Assembly: GCA_902762655.1 (NCBI GenBank)
Contig: CACWOZ010000007.1
Location: 27,617 to 91,616 of the forward strand
DNA from: an uncultured Bacteroidia bacterium
GTDB lineage: Bacteria > Bacteroidota > Bacteroidia > Bacteroidales > UBA932
DNA length: 64,000 nt
Reading direction: 5' to 3'
Below, one piece after another: positions 16,885-26,662 of the stretch. Below the pieces are notes generated by a model. That model was not told where the DNA came from, made no database searches, and was given only the letters and a program-made list of their open reading frames with translations. Every line of letters starts with the position of its first letter. Position 1 is the first letter of the stretch. Position numbers and translations under genes: made by a program.

Positions 16885-19851
16885 ATGAAGAGAATCCTTA
16901 CTCTCACAACAATGCTCGTCCTGAATCTGACGGCCTTTGCACAAGGCTATCAGGTCAAAGGTATCGTAGTCGATCCCCTGGGCCCCGTGTTTGGAGCCAC
17001 GGTCCTGGAGCAGGGAACCACCAATGGTGTGTCCACGGGCATCGACGGCGATTTTGTCTTCACCGTTTCCGGACCGGAAGCGATCGTGGAAGTCAGTTGC
17101 ATCGGCTATGGCACCCAGACGTTCAAGGCGTCCGAAATGCCTGCCACCATCACACTTTCCGACGACACCACTTTCCTCGACGAGGTTGTGGTGATCGGTT
17201 ACGGTTCACAGAAGAAAAAAGAGGTCACCGGTTCTGTCGCTTCCATTAAGAGCGAGGATTTCAATGCCGGTGTCAAGACCAACCCTATGGGGCTCCTTCA
17301 GGGCAAGGTCGCAGGTCTGAACATCATCAAGACCACCTCCGACCCTACCAGCACCGGATATAATATCCAGATCCGAGGCTTCTCCACCCTTGACAAGGGC
17401 GCGGGAACATCTCCTCTGTTCATAGTCGACGGTGTGCCCGTGAGCAACATAGACAACATCTCCAGCGATGAAATCGCTTCGATGGATGTGCTCAAAGATG
17501 GCTCCGCTGCCGCAATCTACGGCACCCGCGGAACCAACGGCGTCATCATAATCACCACCAAGCGCGGCGAGAACTTCGAGGATGTGGCCAACACACATGT
17601 TGAGTATTCAGGATACGCCTCTGTTTCCGTCAAGAACGGCGACCTCGGCATGGCGACTCCTGAAGAGTACCGCAATCTTGCCGAACTCAGCGGCGGCATG
17701 GTGAAACCTTCGCTCTATACCGATGCCGAAGGCAATACCTATAATACCGACTGGCTCAAGGAAGTGACACGCGCGGCCGCCATAGCCCATAACCACAATG
17801 TGGCTATCGTGGGTTCATCACGCAAGTTCAACTATCGCGCGTCGGTCAACTATAAGAATGCCGAGGGTATCGCCCGTAACACCAACCGCAACGAGATGAT
17901 CGCCAAGATTGCCGCCGGCCAGAAAGCTCTCGACGGCTGGCTCGATCTGCAGTACGACATGTCCTACATGCACTACCGCAACGATTACTTCTGCGGAGAT
18001 TTTAAGTATGCCTCGCTGCTCAATCCGACCTATCCCATCTACGATGCAAGCACTGCCAACGGCTACTATTTCCCTACTGAAACCGGCGCGGTGAACCCTG
18101 TCGAGAACATGAACCGGAAGGAATCCTACGGCGACGGCAACTACTTCCGCGGAAGTGTCAAGGCCACGGTGAACATCAAGCCGGTGGAAGGCCTGAAAAT
18201 CAACGCATTCGGCGCAATGGAAGAGGGCGACAACCGTAGTTTCTCCTACAATCACGGCGTCAATACCGATCTTTCCAATTCCGGTACCGCTTCCCGCGGA
18301 GGCAACTTCAACTACAGCCGTCTGCTGGAAATAACCGCCGACTACGTGCACAGTTTCAATGGTCACAGTCTCGCCCTTGTCGGAGGTTTCTCCTGGCAGA
18401 ACTTCCTTTATGACGGAGCTGACATCTCCAACAAAGGATTCCCTACCGATGATGCCAAGTATTACCAGATAGGCAACGGTGACGCTACCAAGCAGTATCT
18501 GAATGTCAGTTCTTACCGCAATTCCAATACCCTGGCAGCTCTGTTCGTACGTGCCAATTATAATTATAATGATAAGTACCTTCTCTCCGCTTCGGTCCGC
18601 CGCGAGGGCTCTTCCCGCTTCGGTGCCAACCACAAGTGGGGTCTCTTCCCGGCAGTAAGCGCTGGCTGGCGTATCAGTGGCGAAGACTTTATGAAGGATG
18701 TGGCGTGGGTGAACGACCTCAAACTGCGTGCAGGTTTTGGCGTTACCGGCAACAACCTTGCAAGCGACCTCCGTTCCATAGAAATGCTCTCCAACGGGGG
18801 CACCTTCTGGTACAACGGCCAGTATGTTTATACCTATGCCGTCGCCCAGAACGTCAACCCCGATCTCAAATGGGAGAAGAAGTTCGAGTACAACTTCGGT
18901 GTTGACTACAGCCTTCTGGACAACCGCCTTTACGGAAGCCTGGATGTGTACTACCGCCACACCGCCGACCTGCTCTGGGACTATGAAGTGCCTACTCCTC
19001 CCTATCAGTTCCATACGCTGCTTGCAAATGCCGGGCAGATGGACAGTTACGGCGCCGAACTCTCGCTCAGTTATGTTGCCGTCAAGAAGGATGCCCTCAC
19101 CTGGACAACGACTCCTACCATCTCCTTCAACCGCAACTATATCACCCGCCTGTCCGACCCTGAGAAGGGCTTCAACTACAAGGAAACCACTTCCGGCGGC
19201 GTAGGTGAGAACGGTATCATGAACACCAATACCCAGATACTCATCGAAGGCCAGCCCGTCGGTGCATTCTACGGCCTCGACTTCGCAGGTTTCAAGTCCG
19301 ACGGCACTTGGATGTTCAATACTCCCGAGGGCGGTGTGGTTTCCGGTGCAAATGCCACCGAGGGCCATCGCCAGGTGATAGGTAACGCCCAGCCTCTGTT
19401 CACTTTCGGATGGAACAACAACATCCGCTACAAGAACTGGGACGCATCTCTCTTCTTCCGCGGAGTTTTCGGCAACAAGATCCTGAACCTCACCCGCTGG
19501 GCATACGGCCCTCAGGACTCCCAGACCTTCAATGTGTTCATGAAGGATATCGACGGTGCCAACACCGTCCTTTCCGATAAGGCGCACTTCTCCAGTTATT
19601 ATCTGGAGGATGGCTCCTACATCAAACTCGACAACCTTACCATAGGTTATACTTTCAACCTCAAGGAGAACAAGTTCATACGTTCCGCGAGGGTTTATGC
19701 AACCGGCCAGAACCTGCTGACCATCACCAGGTACAGCGGCCAGGATCCCGAAGTCAACACCACCGGCGTATGGGATGCAGGTATAGACTGGTGCTCATTC
19801 TATCCAACCGTGGCTACCTTCCTGATCGGTGTCAACATCAGCCTTTATTAA
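16885..19851 (+). CDS. susC: SusC/RagA-family TonB-dependent outer-membrane transporter (starch)
   Basis: 988 residues. Signal peptide MKRILTLTTMLVLNLTAFAQ; residues ~22-95 are the carboxypeptidase-like beta-sandwich (VKGIVVDPLGPVFGATVLEQ), then a TonB-box region and the plug domain starting VIGYGSQKKKEVTGSVASI, with IRGFSTL, PLFIVDGVPV and IYGTRGTNGVIIITTK, the standard SusC motifs. The remainder is a 22-strand beta-barrel ending in an aromatic/Leu-rich final strand (VNISLY). It should form the pore of a SusCD pedal-bin complex and move malto-oligosaccharides with energy from TonB. SusD follows after 12 nt. The gene symbol is used for the family role; orthology to Bacteroides susC is inferred from the operon content. 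Confidence 0.95.
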   Translation: MKRILTLTTMLVLNLTAFAQGYQVKGIVVDPLGPVFGATVLEQGTTNGVSTGIDGDFVFTVSGPEAIVEVSCIGYGTQTFKASEMPATITLSDDTTFLDEVVVIGYGSQKKKEVTGSVASIKSEDFNAGVKTNPMGLLQGKVAGLNIIKTTSDPTSTGYNIQIRGFSTLDKGAGTSPLFIVDGVPVSNIDNISSDEIASMDVLKDGSAAAIYGTRGTNGVIIITTKRGENFEDVANTHVEYSGYASVSVKNGDLGMATPEEYRNLAELSGGMVKPSLYTDAEGNTYNTDWLKEVTRAAAIAHNHNVAIVGSSRKFNYRASVNYKNAEGIARNTNRNEMIAKIAAGQKALDGWLDLQYDMSYMHYRNDYFCGDFKYASLLNPTYPIYDASTANGYYFPTETGAVNPVENMNRKESYGDGNYFRGSVKATVNIKPVEGLKINAFGAMEEGDNRSFSYNHGVNTDLSNSGTASRGGNFNYSRLLEITADYVHSFNGHSLALVGGFSWQNFLYDGADISNKGFPTDDAKYYQIGNGDATKQYLNVSSYRNSNTLAALFVRANYNYNDKYLLSASVRREGSSRFGANHKWGLFPAVSAGWRISGEDFMKDVAWVNDLKLRAGFGVTGNNLASDLRSIEMLSNGGTFWYNGQYVYTYAVAQNVNPDLKWEKKFEYNFGVDYSLLDNRLYGSLDVYYRHTADLLWDYEVPTPPYQFHTLLANAGQMDSYGAELSLSYVAVKKDALTWTTTPTISFNRNYITRLSDPEKGFNYKETTSGGVGENGIMNTNTQILIEGQPVGAFYGLDFAGFKSDGTWMFNTPEGGVVSGANATEGHRQVIGNAQPLFTFGWNNNIRYKNWDASLFFRGVFGNKILNLTRWAYGPQDSQTFNVFMKDIDGANTVLSDKAHFSSYYLEDGSYIKLDNLTIGYTFNLKENKFIRSARVYATGQNLLTITRYSGQDPEVNTTGVWDAGIDWCSFYPTVATFLIGVNISLY

Positions 19852-19863
19852 AATCTGACGGTT

Positions 19864-21588
19864 ATGAAAAAGATAATATTTGCTTCGATACTTGCTCTTC
19901 TCGCCCTGAATTCCTGCGACAGCATGCTGGACGAGGTCAATTATGGCAACCCTACCACCAAGGATATGATGTCCAAGGAAGAGAATGTTGCCCTGCTTGT
20001 AGGCCAGGCCTACGCCGATGTCAAATGGCTGCACGACCACTGGGGATACTGGGGCGTCGTGACCCTTACCGCCGATGAGGGCGTATGCCCCATCCGCATG
20101 CCCGACAAGGACTGGGCTGACGGCAACTATTGGCGCAACCTGAATACCCACAACTGGGATGTCATGGGCCAGGCCTTCCGCAATATCTGGAACACCACCA
20201 TCTCCGGCGCAGTGCTCTGCAACAAACTGATTGCTACTCTCGAGAACAATAAGGAATCGATGTCCGAGAAGGTTTTCGCACAGTATGTGGGAGAACTCGA
20301 GGTTATGCGCAGTTACTACTATTACATGCTCTTCGACTGCTTCGGACGCATCCCTTATCAGGAAAAATTCGAATCTGACACAGAACCCCTCATGGCTCCC
20401 GAAAAAGTATGGAGCCGTCTGGTGGACTGTCTCGAGAAGAATGCTCCCAACCTCCCCGTGGTAACCGACGCCAACCGTGCACTGAACTATGGCCGCGCCA
20501 CCCAGGGCTTCGCATATGCCCTGCTCGCACGCCTTTACCTCAATGCCGAGTCTTTCGGGTGCACTCCTTCCAACATCGACCTGACCAACAGCGCAAGCAG
20601 CAAGATCGGTTCCGCTGCCGACTTCTACACCAACGCCGTACGCTGCTGCGACGCCATCATCGATGCCAAGTCATATACCATCGAAGAGAATTTCTTTACG
20701 AACTTCAAGATCAACAACGAAGGCAGTAAGGAGAATATCTTCGTGATAGTCGAGAACGGCAATGCCAAGTTCGATGCCCGCAGCAACGGAAGCATGTCGA
20801 ACAAGCTCCGCCTTACCATCCTCACCCTCAACTATAACCATCAGCAGACCTATGGCATGATAGAGAAGCCCTGGAACGGCTTCTGTGCCCGTCCTTCGTT
20901 TATCGAACGCTATAACAAGAACGATGTCCGTGGAGCCGGCACCGACGCAGAGCGCGCCCTTGGAACCAATGCCACCCATCAGTGGGGCTGGTTCGTGGGA
21001 CCCATTTACGATGCAGATGGCAAGACTCTCCTGAAGGACAAGGACGAAGCCAAGTCCGATGCTATCATCGTTCCTACCCTTCATTCCCTCACCGAGGCTA
21101 CCGACCTCGAGGGCGCCCGCATGTTCAAGTATGAAGTCGACAAAGAAGGTAAATACGACTACTGCGAGAACGACTTCGTTCTCTTCCGCTATGCAGATGT
21201 GCTCTGGATGAAGGAAGAAGCCATCCTCCGCGGAGGTTCCGGTACCAGCGGCGCGAACAGCGCCGACTTCAAACGTCTGCGCGCACGCTGCTTCGACTAC
21301 AACGAAGGTGACAAAGAGGCTGCCTTTAACTCAGCCTATGCCACAGTTGCCCCAGGGACCATGACCCTGGACGGCATCCTGGACGAACGCGGCCGTGAGT
21401 TCGCATGGGAGAACATGCGCCGTCGCGACCTCATCCGTTTCGGCAAGTTCAACGATCCCAAGTATGTGGAATTCGTGACAGGCACCGACGAGTATCGCAA
21501 GTGGTTCCCCATTCCCTATGCAGTGCTGGAGACCTCGCTCCGCGATGAGAACGGCAATGCGATCTGGACCCAGAACCCCGGTTATTAG
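19864..21588 (+). CDS. susD: SusD/RagB-family surface glycan-binding lipoprotein
   Basis: 574 residues; MKKIIFASILALLALNSC is a lipoprotein signal (Cys18). The body has the SusD pattern: N-terminal helix bundle with TPR-like packing (FRNIWNTTISGAVLCNKLI, MRSYYYYMLFDCFGRIPY) and the C-terminal RagB domain ending in RGREFAWENMRRRDLIRFGK, the family signature. Partner of SusC at the outer membrane, acting as a lid that captures starch oligosaccharide. Aromatic residues are abundant in the middle region, as expected for glucan stacking. Confidence 0.95.
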   Translation: MKKIIFASILALLALNSCDSMLDEVNYGNPTTKDMMSKEENVALLVGQAYADVKWLHDHWGYWGVVTLTADEGVCPIRMPDKDWADGNYWRNLNTHNWDVMGQAFRNIWNTTISGAVLCNKLIATLENNKESMSEKVFAQYVGELEVMRSYYYYMLFDCFGRIPYQEKFESDTEPLMAPEKVWSRLVDCLEKNAPNLPVVTDANRALNYGRATQGFAYALLARLYLNAESFGCTPSNIDLTNSASSKIGSAADFYTNAVRCCDAIIDAKSYTIEENFFTNFKINNEGSKENIFVIVENGNAKFDARSNGSMSNKLRLTILTLNYNHQQTYGMIEKPWNGFCARPSFIERYNKNDVRGAGTDAERALGTNATHQWGWFVGPIYDADGKTLLKDKDEAKSDAIIVPTLHSLTEATDLEGARMFKYEVDKEGKYDYCENDFVLFRYADVLWMKEEAILRGGSGTSGANSADFKRLRARCFDYNEGDKEAAFNSAYATVAPGTMTLDGILDERGREFAWENMRRRDLIRFGKFNDPKYVEFVTGTDEYRKWFPIPYAVLETSLRDENGNAIWTQNPGY

Positions 21589-21643
21589 AATTTTTACTAA
21601 AACCTGAAATATTTATTAACAACTTTATTAACTAAAACGTTTT

Positions 21644-23095
21644 ATGAAAAAGTTTTTCCTTTTGAGTGCACTTGCACTCACCGCTGTCTGCTTCGCTTCT
21701 TGCGGAAAGGACAACAAGAATACCAACCTTGACGAGGCTGTCGAGGACGGTTTCTACGTAGCCGGCGAGGCTACCGGAGTTTCCGAGCTTAAGCCCGCTT
21801 ACATGATGACTGCAGGTATCAACGAGGCTGCAGACCAGACCAAGCGCGCTGGTATGTACGAGAAGTACCTCGTGCTTCAGGGTGGCAAGGAGTTCGACCT
21901 CAAACTTTATGAGGCCGGCAAGCAGACCCGCTACAGCGCAACTCTCGCCGAGTTCACTCCCGAAGAGGGCAGCACCATCTACGGCGAGGATCCCCAGATG
22001 GCCATTATGAAAGGCGAACTCAAGACCGGTGACACTGCTCCTGCAATGAAGGTCTCCGCTACCGGACTCTATCACATCGTGCTCGACCTCAACAAGGCCG
22101 GCGACCTTGCAAACGCACAGATCATCGTCGCTCCCGTGGAGTGGGGTGTCCGTGGTGCAATGAACGGCTGGGGCTTCACCAAGATGGAAGCCACCGCATT
22201 TACCAACGACGGTATCACCTACACCATCAAGGACGCCGAGATGCCCAAGAACGGTGAGTTCAAGTTCGCTTACGGCGGTGCCTGGAAGATCACCCTCGAC
22301 GATGCCGGAAAGGTTCGCGCCAACACCAACCTCGGTAATGTCAACGAGGACAAGGCAGAAGACGCTCTCGCAGCTGGCGGAAAGAACATCAAGGTCGAGA
22401 AGGGCGGTCTCTACGACATCACCCTTACCTTCAAACTCACTGCAGGTGAGCTTGGCGCTTCCTACACTTCCAAGATTGTCCTCACCCAGGAATCCACTCT
22501 TCCCGAGGAAATGTATATGATCGGCGAAGGCATCCAGGGATGGAACCTTGCTGCGGGCGGCGATGCTGTTGCAATGCACCCGTTCCACAGCCAGCCCGGC
22601 CAGTTCTGGGCAATCCGCTATATCGAGGCCGGCAAGGGCTTCAAGTTCAGCACCATTAACACTGACTGGGGCAAGGAGTTCACCGATCTCGGTAATGGCA
22701 AGGGCTTCACTGTTGCCGATGGCAACTGCTCCGTCGCTGAAAGCGGCCTCTACACCCTCCAGGTCGACTACGCAAACAGTAAGGTCATCGTTGAGCCCGC
22801 AGTTATCGTCGGTATGGCGGAACCTTTCGGCAACGCCAACTGGAACAAGGACCTCGAGAGCGCCCGCTTTACTATCAACGGCAAGCTCGCAAGCTACACC
22901 ACCGTTGCTGCCGGCACCCAGATCCGCACTTGCGTCGTATGCGAACTCAGCGGTGACTGGTGGCATGCAGAGTTCATCCCCAAGGATGGCAAGATCGTTT
23001 ACCGCGAGGCTGGCGGCGACCCTGAACAGATCGCCATCGCAGCAGGAAAGAAGATTACCTACGACTTCAACGCCGGTACCGGTGTGGTCGAGTAA
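21644..23095 (+). CDS. SusE/SusF-type outer-membrane starch-binding lipoprotein
   Basis: 483 residues; MKKFFLLSALALTAVCFASC is a lipoprotein signal (Cys20). Internally duplicated beta-sandwich modules carry the starch-binding pattern of SusE/SusF: VRGAMNGWGFTKMEAT, MYMIGEGIQGWNLAAGG and VGMAEPFGNANWNKDLE each begin a module with a conserved Trp. Three modules can be seen after an N-terminal domain. It lacks any catalytic domain. Known homologues are lipid-anchored at the cell surface and add avidity for starch. The gene follows susD by 55 nt of AT-rich DNA and is followed by a hairpin that may trim expression of the enzymes downstream. Confidence 0.9.
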   Translation: MKKFFLLSALALTAVCFASCGKDNKNTNLDEAVEDGFYVAGEATGVSELKPAYMMTAGINEAADQTKRAGMYEKYLVLQGGKEFDLKLYEAGKQTRYSATLAEFTPEEGSTIYGEDPQMAIMKGELKTGDTAPAMKVSATGLYHIVLDLNKAGDLANAQIIVAPVEWGVRGAMNGWGFTKMEATAFTNDGITYTIKDAEMPKNGEFKFAYGGAWKITLDDAGKVRANTNLGNVNEDKAEDALAAGGKNIKVEKGGLYDITLTFKLTAGELGASYTSKIVLTQESTLPEEMYMIGEGIQGWNLAAGGDAVAMHPFHSQPGQFWAIRYIEAGKGFKFSTINTDWGKEFTDLGNGKGFTVADGNCSVAESGLYTLQVDYANSKVIVEPAVIVGMAEPFGNANWNKDLESARFTINGKLASYTTVAAGTQIRTCVVCELSGDWWHAEFIPKDGKIVYREAGGDPEQIAIAAGKKITYDFNAGTGVVE

Positions 23096-23114
23096 TATCG
23101 CCTGAAAACCTTTT

Positions 23115-23145
23115 GCCTGCAAGCCCCTGATACGGACTTGCAGGT
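23115..23145 (+). terminator. Intra-operon hairpin after the SusE/F gene
   Basis: CCTGCAAG (23116-23123) pairs perfectly with CTTGCAGG (23137-23144) around a 13-nt loop; only a weak T stretch follows. More likely an attenuating or mRNA-stabilising stem than a full stop, since the amylase gene begins 20 nt later. Confidence 0.5.
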
Positions 23146-23165
23146 CCTGTTAAAAAACATTGTCC

Positions 23166-25157
23166 ATGAAAAGATTTTTCTGTATTCTGATGCTGGCCGC
23201 CATGTTCGCGGCCTGCGGCAAGGAAAAGAATCCCGGAGAGCCGGCGTTCGAACGCCCTTCCTATGCTTCCGGGCAGAAGCAGGGGAACATCACCTACCAG
23301 CTGCTTATCTATAGTTTTGCTGACAGCGACGGAGACGGCATAGGAGACTTCAACGGCATTAAGTCGAAACTGGACTATCTCGATGCCCTCGGAGTATCTG
23401 CGCTGTGGCTTTCCCCGGCCCACCCTGCAGATTCCTACCATGGTTACGACGTGCAGGATTACTCCAAGGTCAATCCCAAGTACGGCACCGAGGCAGATTT
23501 CAAGGCCCTTATCGATGCTGCTCATGCTAAAGGCATCAAAATCTACATGGACTATGTACTGAACCACACCGGCAAAGGGAATGTCTGGTTCGCTGAGGCC
23601 AAGAAAGGCCCCGCATCCGACAAATTCGGCTGGTTCCACATCTCCTCCAACCCTTCCGCAGACATAGCGGCAGGCAAGTTCCCCATGCTGACATCCTACA
23701 ATTCCGGTGAGTGGCACGACGTGACAGTGGGGGAGATAGGTTATACCGGCCGGCTCCATTTCAAGGTAGATTTTTCCGGAACCCCCAGGACCATGACCGT
23801 GACCGCCGCCGACGGGGCCGCCCAGACCTCCAACACTGACACATCGGTAAATATGTTCCTTTGGGTAGGCGAACCTGGGCAGGCCGTCCGCATGTACAGG
23901 ACCGGTACGGACATATATGAGATAACTCTCGATGTAGATACTCCATGGGGCGTGCTGGTGCGCACATCAGATACTTCCTGGGACGGCGGGACAAAGTGGG
24001 GCGCTCCCAAGGGCGCGAACGTGCTGATATTCGGAGAGCCTCTGGCCCTCAGCACCGAAGATGCCCAGGACATCCTTTTCGGAAGTCCGACCCCGATGAA
24101 GTTCCAGGGCGCGTTCGGCAGCTGGATGCCGGACCTCAACTACGGCCCGGTCAGCACCGCATCCTCTTCCGGCGCCTTCCAGGCCCTGGCGCAGACTGCG
24201 GACAAGTGGATGGACATGGGTGTGGACGGATTCCGCCTGGATGCAGTCAAGCACATCTATTCCGCAGAGCGAGGGAACGAGAATCCGGAATTCCTGCGCC
24301 AGTGGTACGAGCGCTGCAATTCCACCTTCCGCAGGACTCACTCATCCGACCTTTACATGGTTGGAGAAGTATGGATGGGTTCATCCGACGTCGCCCCCTA
24401 CTACAAGGGTCTGCCCGCCTGTTTCGAGTTCGATTTCTGGGAAAGGTTGAAATGGGTGCTCAACCAGCGTACCGGCTGCTACTTCGTGAAGGACCTGACC
24501 GGCTATCGCAAGGCGTATGCTGCCGTCCGTCCGGGTGCTATTGCAGCCACTAAACTCACGAACCACGATGAGACCCGCGCTGCCTCCATACTCGGGCGCG
24601 ACCTGGCAAAACTGAAGCAGGCCGCAGCCTTCCTGATGACGGCGGAAGGAGAACCTTATATTTATCAGGGAGAGGAACTTGGATACTGGGGGAAGGACGG
24701 CGATGACGGCGGACGCGATGAACTCGTGCGCACTCCTATGGTGTGGGAATCTGCATCCACCGCTGCCACCGGAGACCTCGGCGGACATGTCGACATGAGC
24801 CTGGTTACGGATGCCATATCCGTAGCCGCACAGGAAAAGGATGAGGAATCGCTCCTGCGCACCTACTACGAATGGACCTACGCACGCAATACCTGTTCCG
24901 CCCTTGCTTCCGGGAAGATGTCTTCCCACGGCAGATATAACGAAAGCAATACCCTGGATTCGTCTGTTGCAGCCTGGTATATGACCGCCCCCGACGGCGC
25001 CAAAGCCCTTGTCGTGCACAATGTGGGTGCATCGCCGGTGGATTTGGACCTTGACGGAGACAAGCTTTCCGACATGCTGGTCTCACTCGGTTCCGTCTCG
25101 GTTTCCGGCACAACGCTCGAACTCGGCGCCAACTCCTCGGCTGTATTCCGGCAGTAG
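23166..25157 (+). CDS. SusG-like GH13 alpha-amylase lipoprotein with inserted starch-binding domain
   Basis: 663 residues from ATG 23166 (a TTG at 23160 adds two residues). MKRFFCILMLAAMFAAC is a lipoprotein signal (Cys17). The GH13 barrel carries region I (MDYVLNHT), region II with the nucleophile (GFRLDAVKH, Asp359), region III (VGEVW, Glu401) and region IV (TNHDET, Asp468); all three catalytic acids are present. Residues ~160-318, in the loop of domain B, hold an additional beta-sandwich (GRLHFKVDF, MFLWVGEPGQAVRMYRTG) placed as CBM58 is in SusG. The C-terminal beta domain ends at the stop. Likely a surface-exposed endo-amylase that cuts starch before import by SusC/SusD. Fifth gene of the operon. 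Confidence 0.9.
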   Translation: MKRFFCILMLAAMFAACGKEKNPGEPAFERPSYASGQKQGNITYQLLIYSFADSDGDGIGDFNGIKSKLDYLDALGVSALWLSPAHPADSYHGYDVQDYSKVNPKYGTEADFKALIDAAHAKGIKIYMDYVLNHTGKGNVWFAEAKKGPASDKFGWFHISSNPSADIAAGKFPMLTSYNSGEWHDVTVGEIGYTGRLHFKVDFSGTPRTMTVTAADGAAQTSNTDTSVNMFLWVGEPGQAVRMYRTGTDIYEITLDVDTPWGVLVRTSDTSWDGGTKWGAPKGANVLIFGEPLALSTEDAQDILFGSPTPMKFQGAFGSWMPDLNYGPVSTASSSGAFQALAQTADKWMDMGVDGFRLDAVKHIYSAERGNENPEFLRQWYERCNSTFRRTHSSDLYMVGEVWMGSSDVAPYYKGLPACFEFDFWERLKWVLNQRTGCYFVKDLTGYRKAYAAVRPGAIAATKLTNHDETRAASILGRDLAKLKQAAAFLMTAEGEPYIYQGEELGYWGKDGDDGGRDELVRTPMVWESASTAATGDLGGHVDMSLVTDAISVAAQEKDEESLLRTYYEWTYARNTCSALASGKMSSHGRYNESNTLDSSVAAWYMTAPDGAKALVVHNVGASPVDLDLDGDKLSDMLVSLGSVSVSGTTLELGANSSAVFRQ

Positions 25158-25206
25158 TACCCAGCCGGAGGCCGGGCAGCTAAATGGTTGATTAACAGCA
25201 AATTGC

Positions 25207-25243
25207 TGAAAACAAATCGGCGAAAAAAGACGATTTGTTTTCA
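25207..25243 (+). repeat. Perfect 13-bp inverted repeat between the two GH13 genes
   Basis: TGAAAACAAATCG (25207-25219) and CGATTTGTTTTCA (25231-25243) are exact complements with an 11-nt A-rich loop. A smaller palindrome CAGCAAATTGCTG precedes it (about 25196-25208). No T-run follows, so an mRNA-stability or processing hairpin is more likely than a terminator. The 25158-25279 gap holds nothing else. Confidence 0.6.
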
Positions 25244-25279
25244 GGAAAACATTGATATACAATAAGTTAAATGCCCGAT

Positions 25280-26590
25280 ATGAAAAAGATCATTTTCGCC
25301 GCAATCGCGGCCGCAGCGCTGAGCGCCTGCTGCAGCGCCCCCGTGAAGAACGTGCATCCGGAGTGGACCTACAATACCGTAGTGTACGAGGTAAACGTCC
25401 GTCAGTTCAGTCCCGAGGGTACATTCAAGGGGGTTGAGGCCCAGCTGCCCCGCCTGAAAGACCTTGGTGTGGATATCCTCTGGCTCATGCCCATCAACGA
25501 AATCGGCACCGAGGGGCGCAAGGGCACCCTCGGCAGTTACTATGCCATCTCCGACTACAAGGCGGTCAATCCGGAATTCGGCACCATGCAGGATTTCGAG
25601 GACCTGCTTGCCGCCGCTCACGCGCAGGGCTTCCGCGTAATCCTGGACTGGGTGGCTAACCAGACCGCTCCCGACAATGTGTGGATGACGGAGAAACCCG
25701 CCGGTTTCTATGAGCGCGACTCCCTCGGAAACGCCATCTGGGAGTATGACTGGACCGACACCCGCAGCCTCAATTACGAGAACAAGGAAGTCTGGTATGC
25801 CCAGGAAGATGCCATGCGCTTCTGGCTCGACAAGGGAGTGGACGGATTCCGCTGCGATGCCGCCGGCGAGATGCCCACAGAAACATGGCAGTATCTCGTA
25901 CCGGCCCTGCGCCGCGCCTATCCCGAAATCTATCTTCTCGCAGAGGCTGAAAAGCCTGAATTTATGGTAGATACAATGTTCGATGCCACCTATGCCTGGG
26001 AGATGCATCACATCGAGAACGCCATCGGCAACGGACCCGCCAACAAGGACGGCGTGAAGACTGCGGCCGACCTCCGCGAGTATCTTGCAAAGGACGCGGA
26101 GAATACCCCGGCATCCGCTTTCCGTCTGGCCTTCACTTCGAACCATGACGAGAATTCCTGGAACGGCACCGAGTTCGAGCGCCTCGGAGATGCCTGGCAG
26201 GTGATGGAGGTGCTGAACTTCACCCTTCCGAAGACCCAGCCTCTCATCTATACAGGGCAGGAGATCGGCTTGGACCGCAGGCTGGAATTCTTCGAGAAAG
26301 ACCCTATAACCGACTGGACTGCAAATGAATATACGGATTTCTACAAATATCTGGTCTCCCTCAGGCACTCTAATCCCGCCCTTGCCGCAGGTGAACGTGG
26401 CGGCTGCGTGAAGTGGATCGAGACCGGCGATCCCGACGTGCTTGCCTTCAGCCGCAAAGTTAAAGGCAACAGGGTTACCGTCTATGCCAACCTCAATCCT
26501 GAGCCCTCGAAGCCGGTCAAGGCCCTCCGTGGAGTGTGTCCCCCCGACGGAATCCTGCCGCCCTGGGGCTGGAAAGTGCTGACAAGATAA
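25280..26590 (+). CDS. GH13 alpha-amylase family lipoprotein
   Basis: 436 residues from ATG 25280 (an ATG at 25271 adds three residues); MKKIIFAAIAAAALSACC is a lipoprotein signal (Cys17). A compact GH13 barrel: NTVVYEVNVRQFSPEGTF, LDWVANQT (region I), GFRCDAAGEMP with Asp193, LLAEAEK with Glu222 and SNHDENSW with Asp290. There is no added carbohydrate-binding domain. Lipoprotein export suggests the periplasm or outer-membrane inner leaflet, where it would shorten imported maltodextrins. Some close GH13 groups are cyclomaltodextrinases or glucosidases, so exact specificity is open. Last gene of the starch operon. Confidence 0.9.
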   Translation: MKKIIFAAIAAAALSACCSAPVKNVHPEWTYNTVVYEVNVRQFSPEGTFKGVEAQLPRLKDLGVDILWLMPINEIGTEGRKGTLGSYYAISDYKAVNPEFGTMQDFEDLLAAAHAQGFRVILDWVANQTAPDNVWMTEKPAGFYERDSLGNAIWEYDWTDTRSLNYENKEVWYAQEDAMRFWLDKGVDGFRCDAAGEMPTETWQYLVPALRRAYPEIYLLAEAEKPEFMVDTMFDATYAWEMHHIENAIGNGPANKDGVKTAADLREYLAKDAENTPASAFRLAFTSNHDENSWNGTEFERLGDAWQVMEVLNFTLPKTQPLIYTGQEIGLDRRLEFFEKDPITDWTANEYTDFYKYLVSLRHSNPALAAGERGGCVKWIETGDPDVLAFSRKVKGNRVTVYANLNPEPSKPVKALRGVCPPDGILPPWGWKVLTR

Positions 26591-26616
26591 CATCTCCCGT
26601 TACACAAGTTGTATAT

Positions 26617-26643
26617 GGCGCGAAATTTGCTTAATTTCGCGCC
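26617..26643. terminator. Perfect 11-bp inverted repeat: terminator of starch operon and/or operator of efflux operon
   Basis: GGCGCGAAATT (26617-26627) and AATTTCGCGCC (26633-26643) are exact complements around TGCTT. TAATTTTAT follows, giving a modest U-tract on the plus strand, so it can terminate the starch operon. The same site lies 20-46 nt before the tolC start, where a repressor operator for an efflux operon would be expected. Confidence 0.6.
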
Positions 26644-26662
26644 GTAATTTTATGTGTGTAGA

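Noticed and set aside
17818-19587. 589-residue open frame antisense to susC
   Set aside because: Mirror of SusC codon bias; no start context or recognisable motif.
21632-23122. 496-residue open frame spanning the whole SusE/F gene on the minus strand
   Set aside because: Nearly the same borders as the real gene but no lipobox, no motifs, and translation is compositionally typical of an antisense frame.
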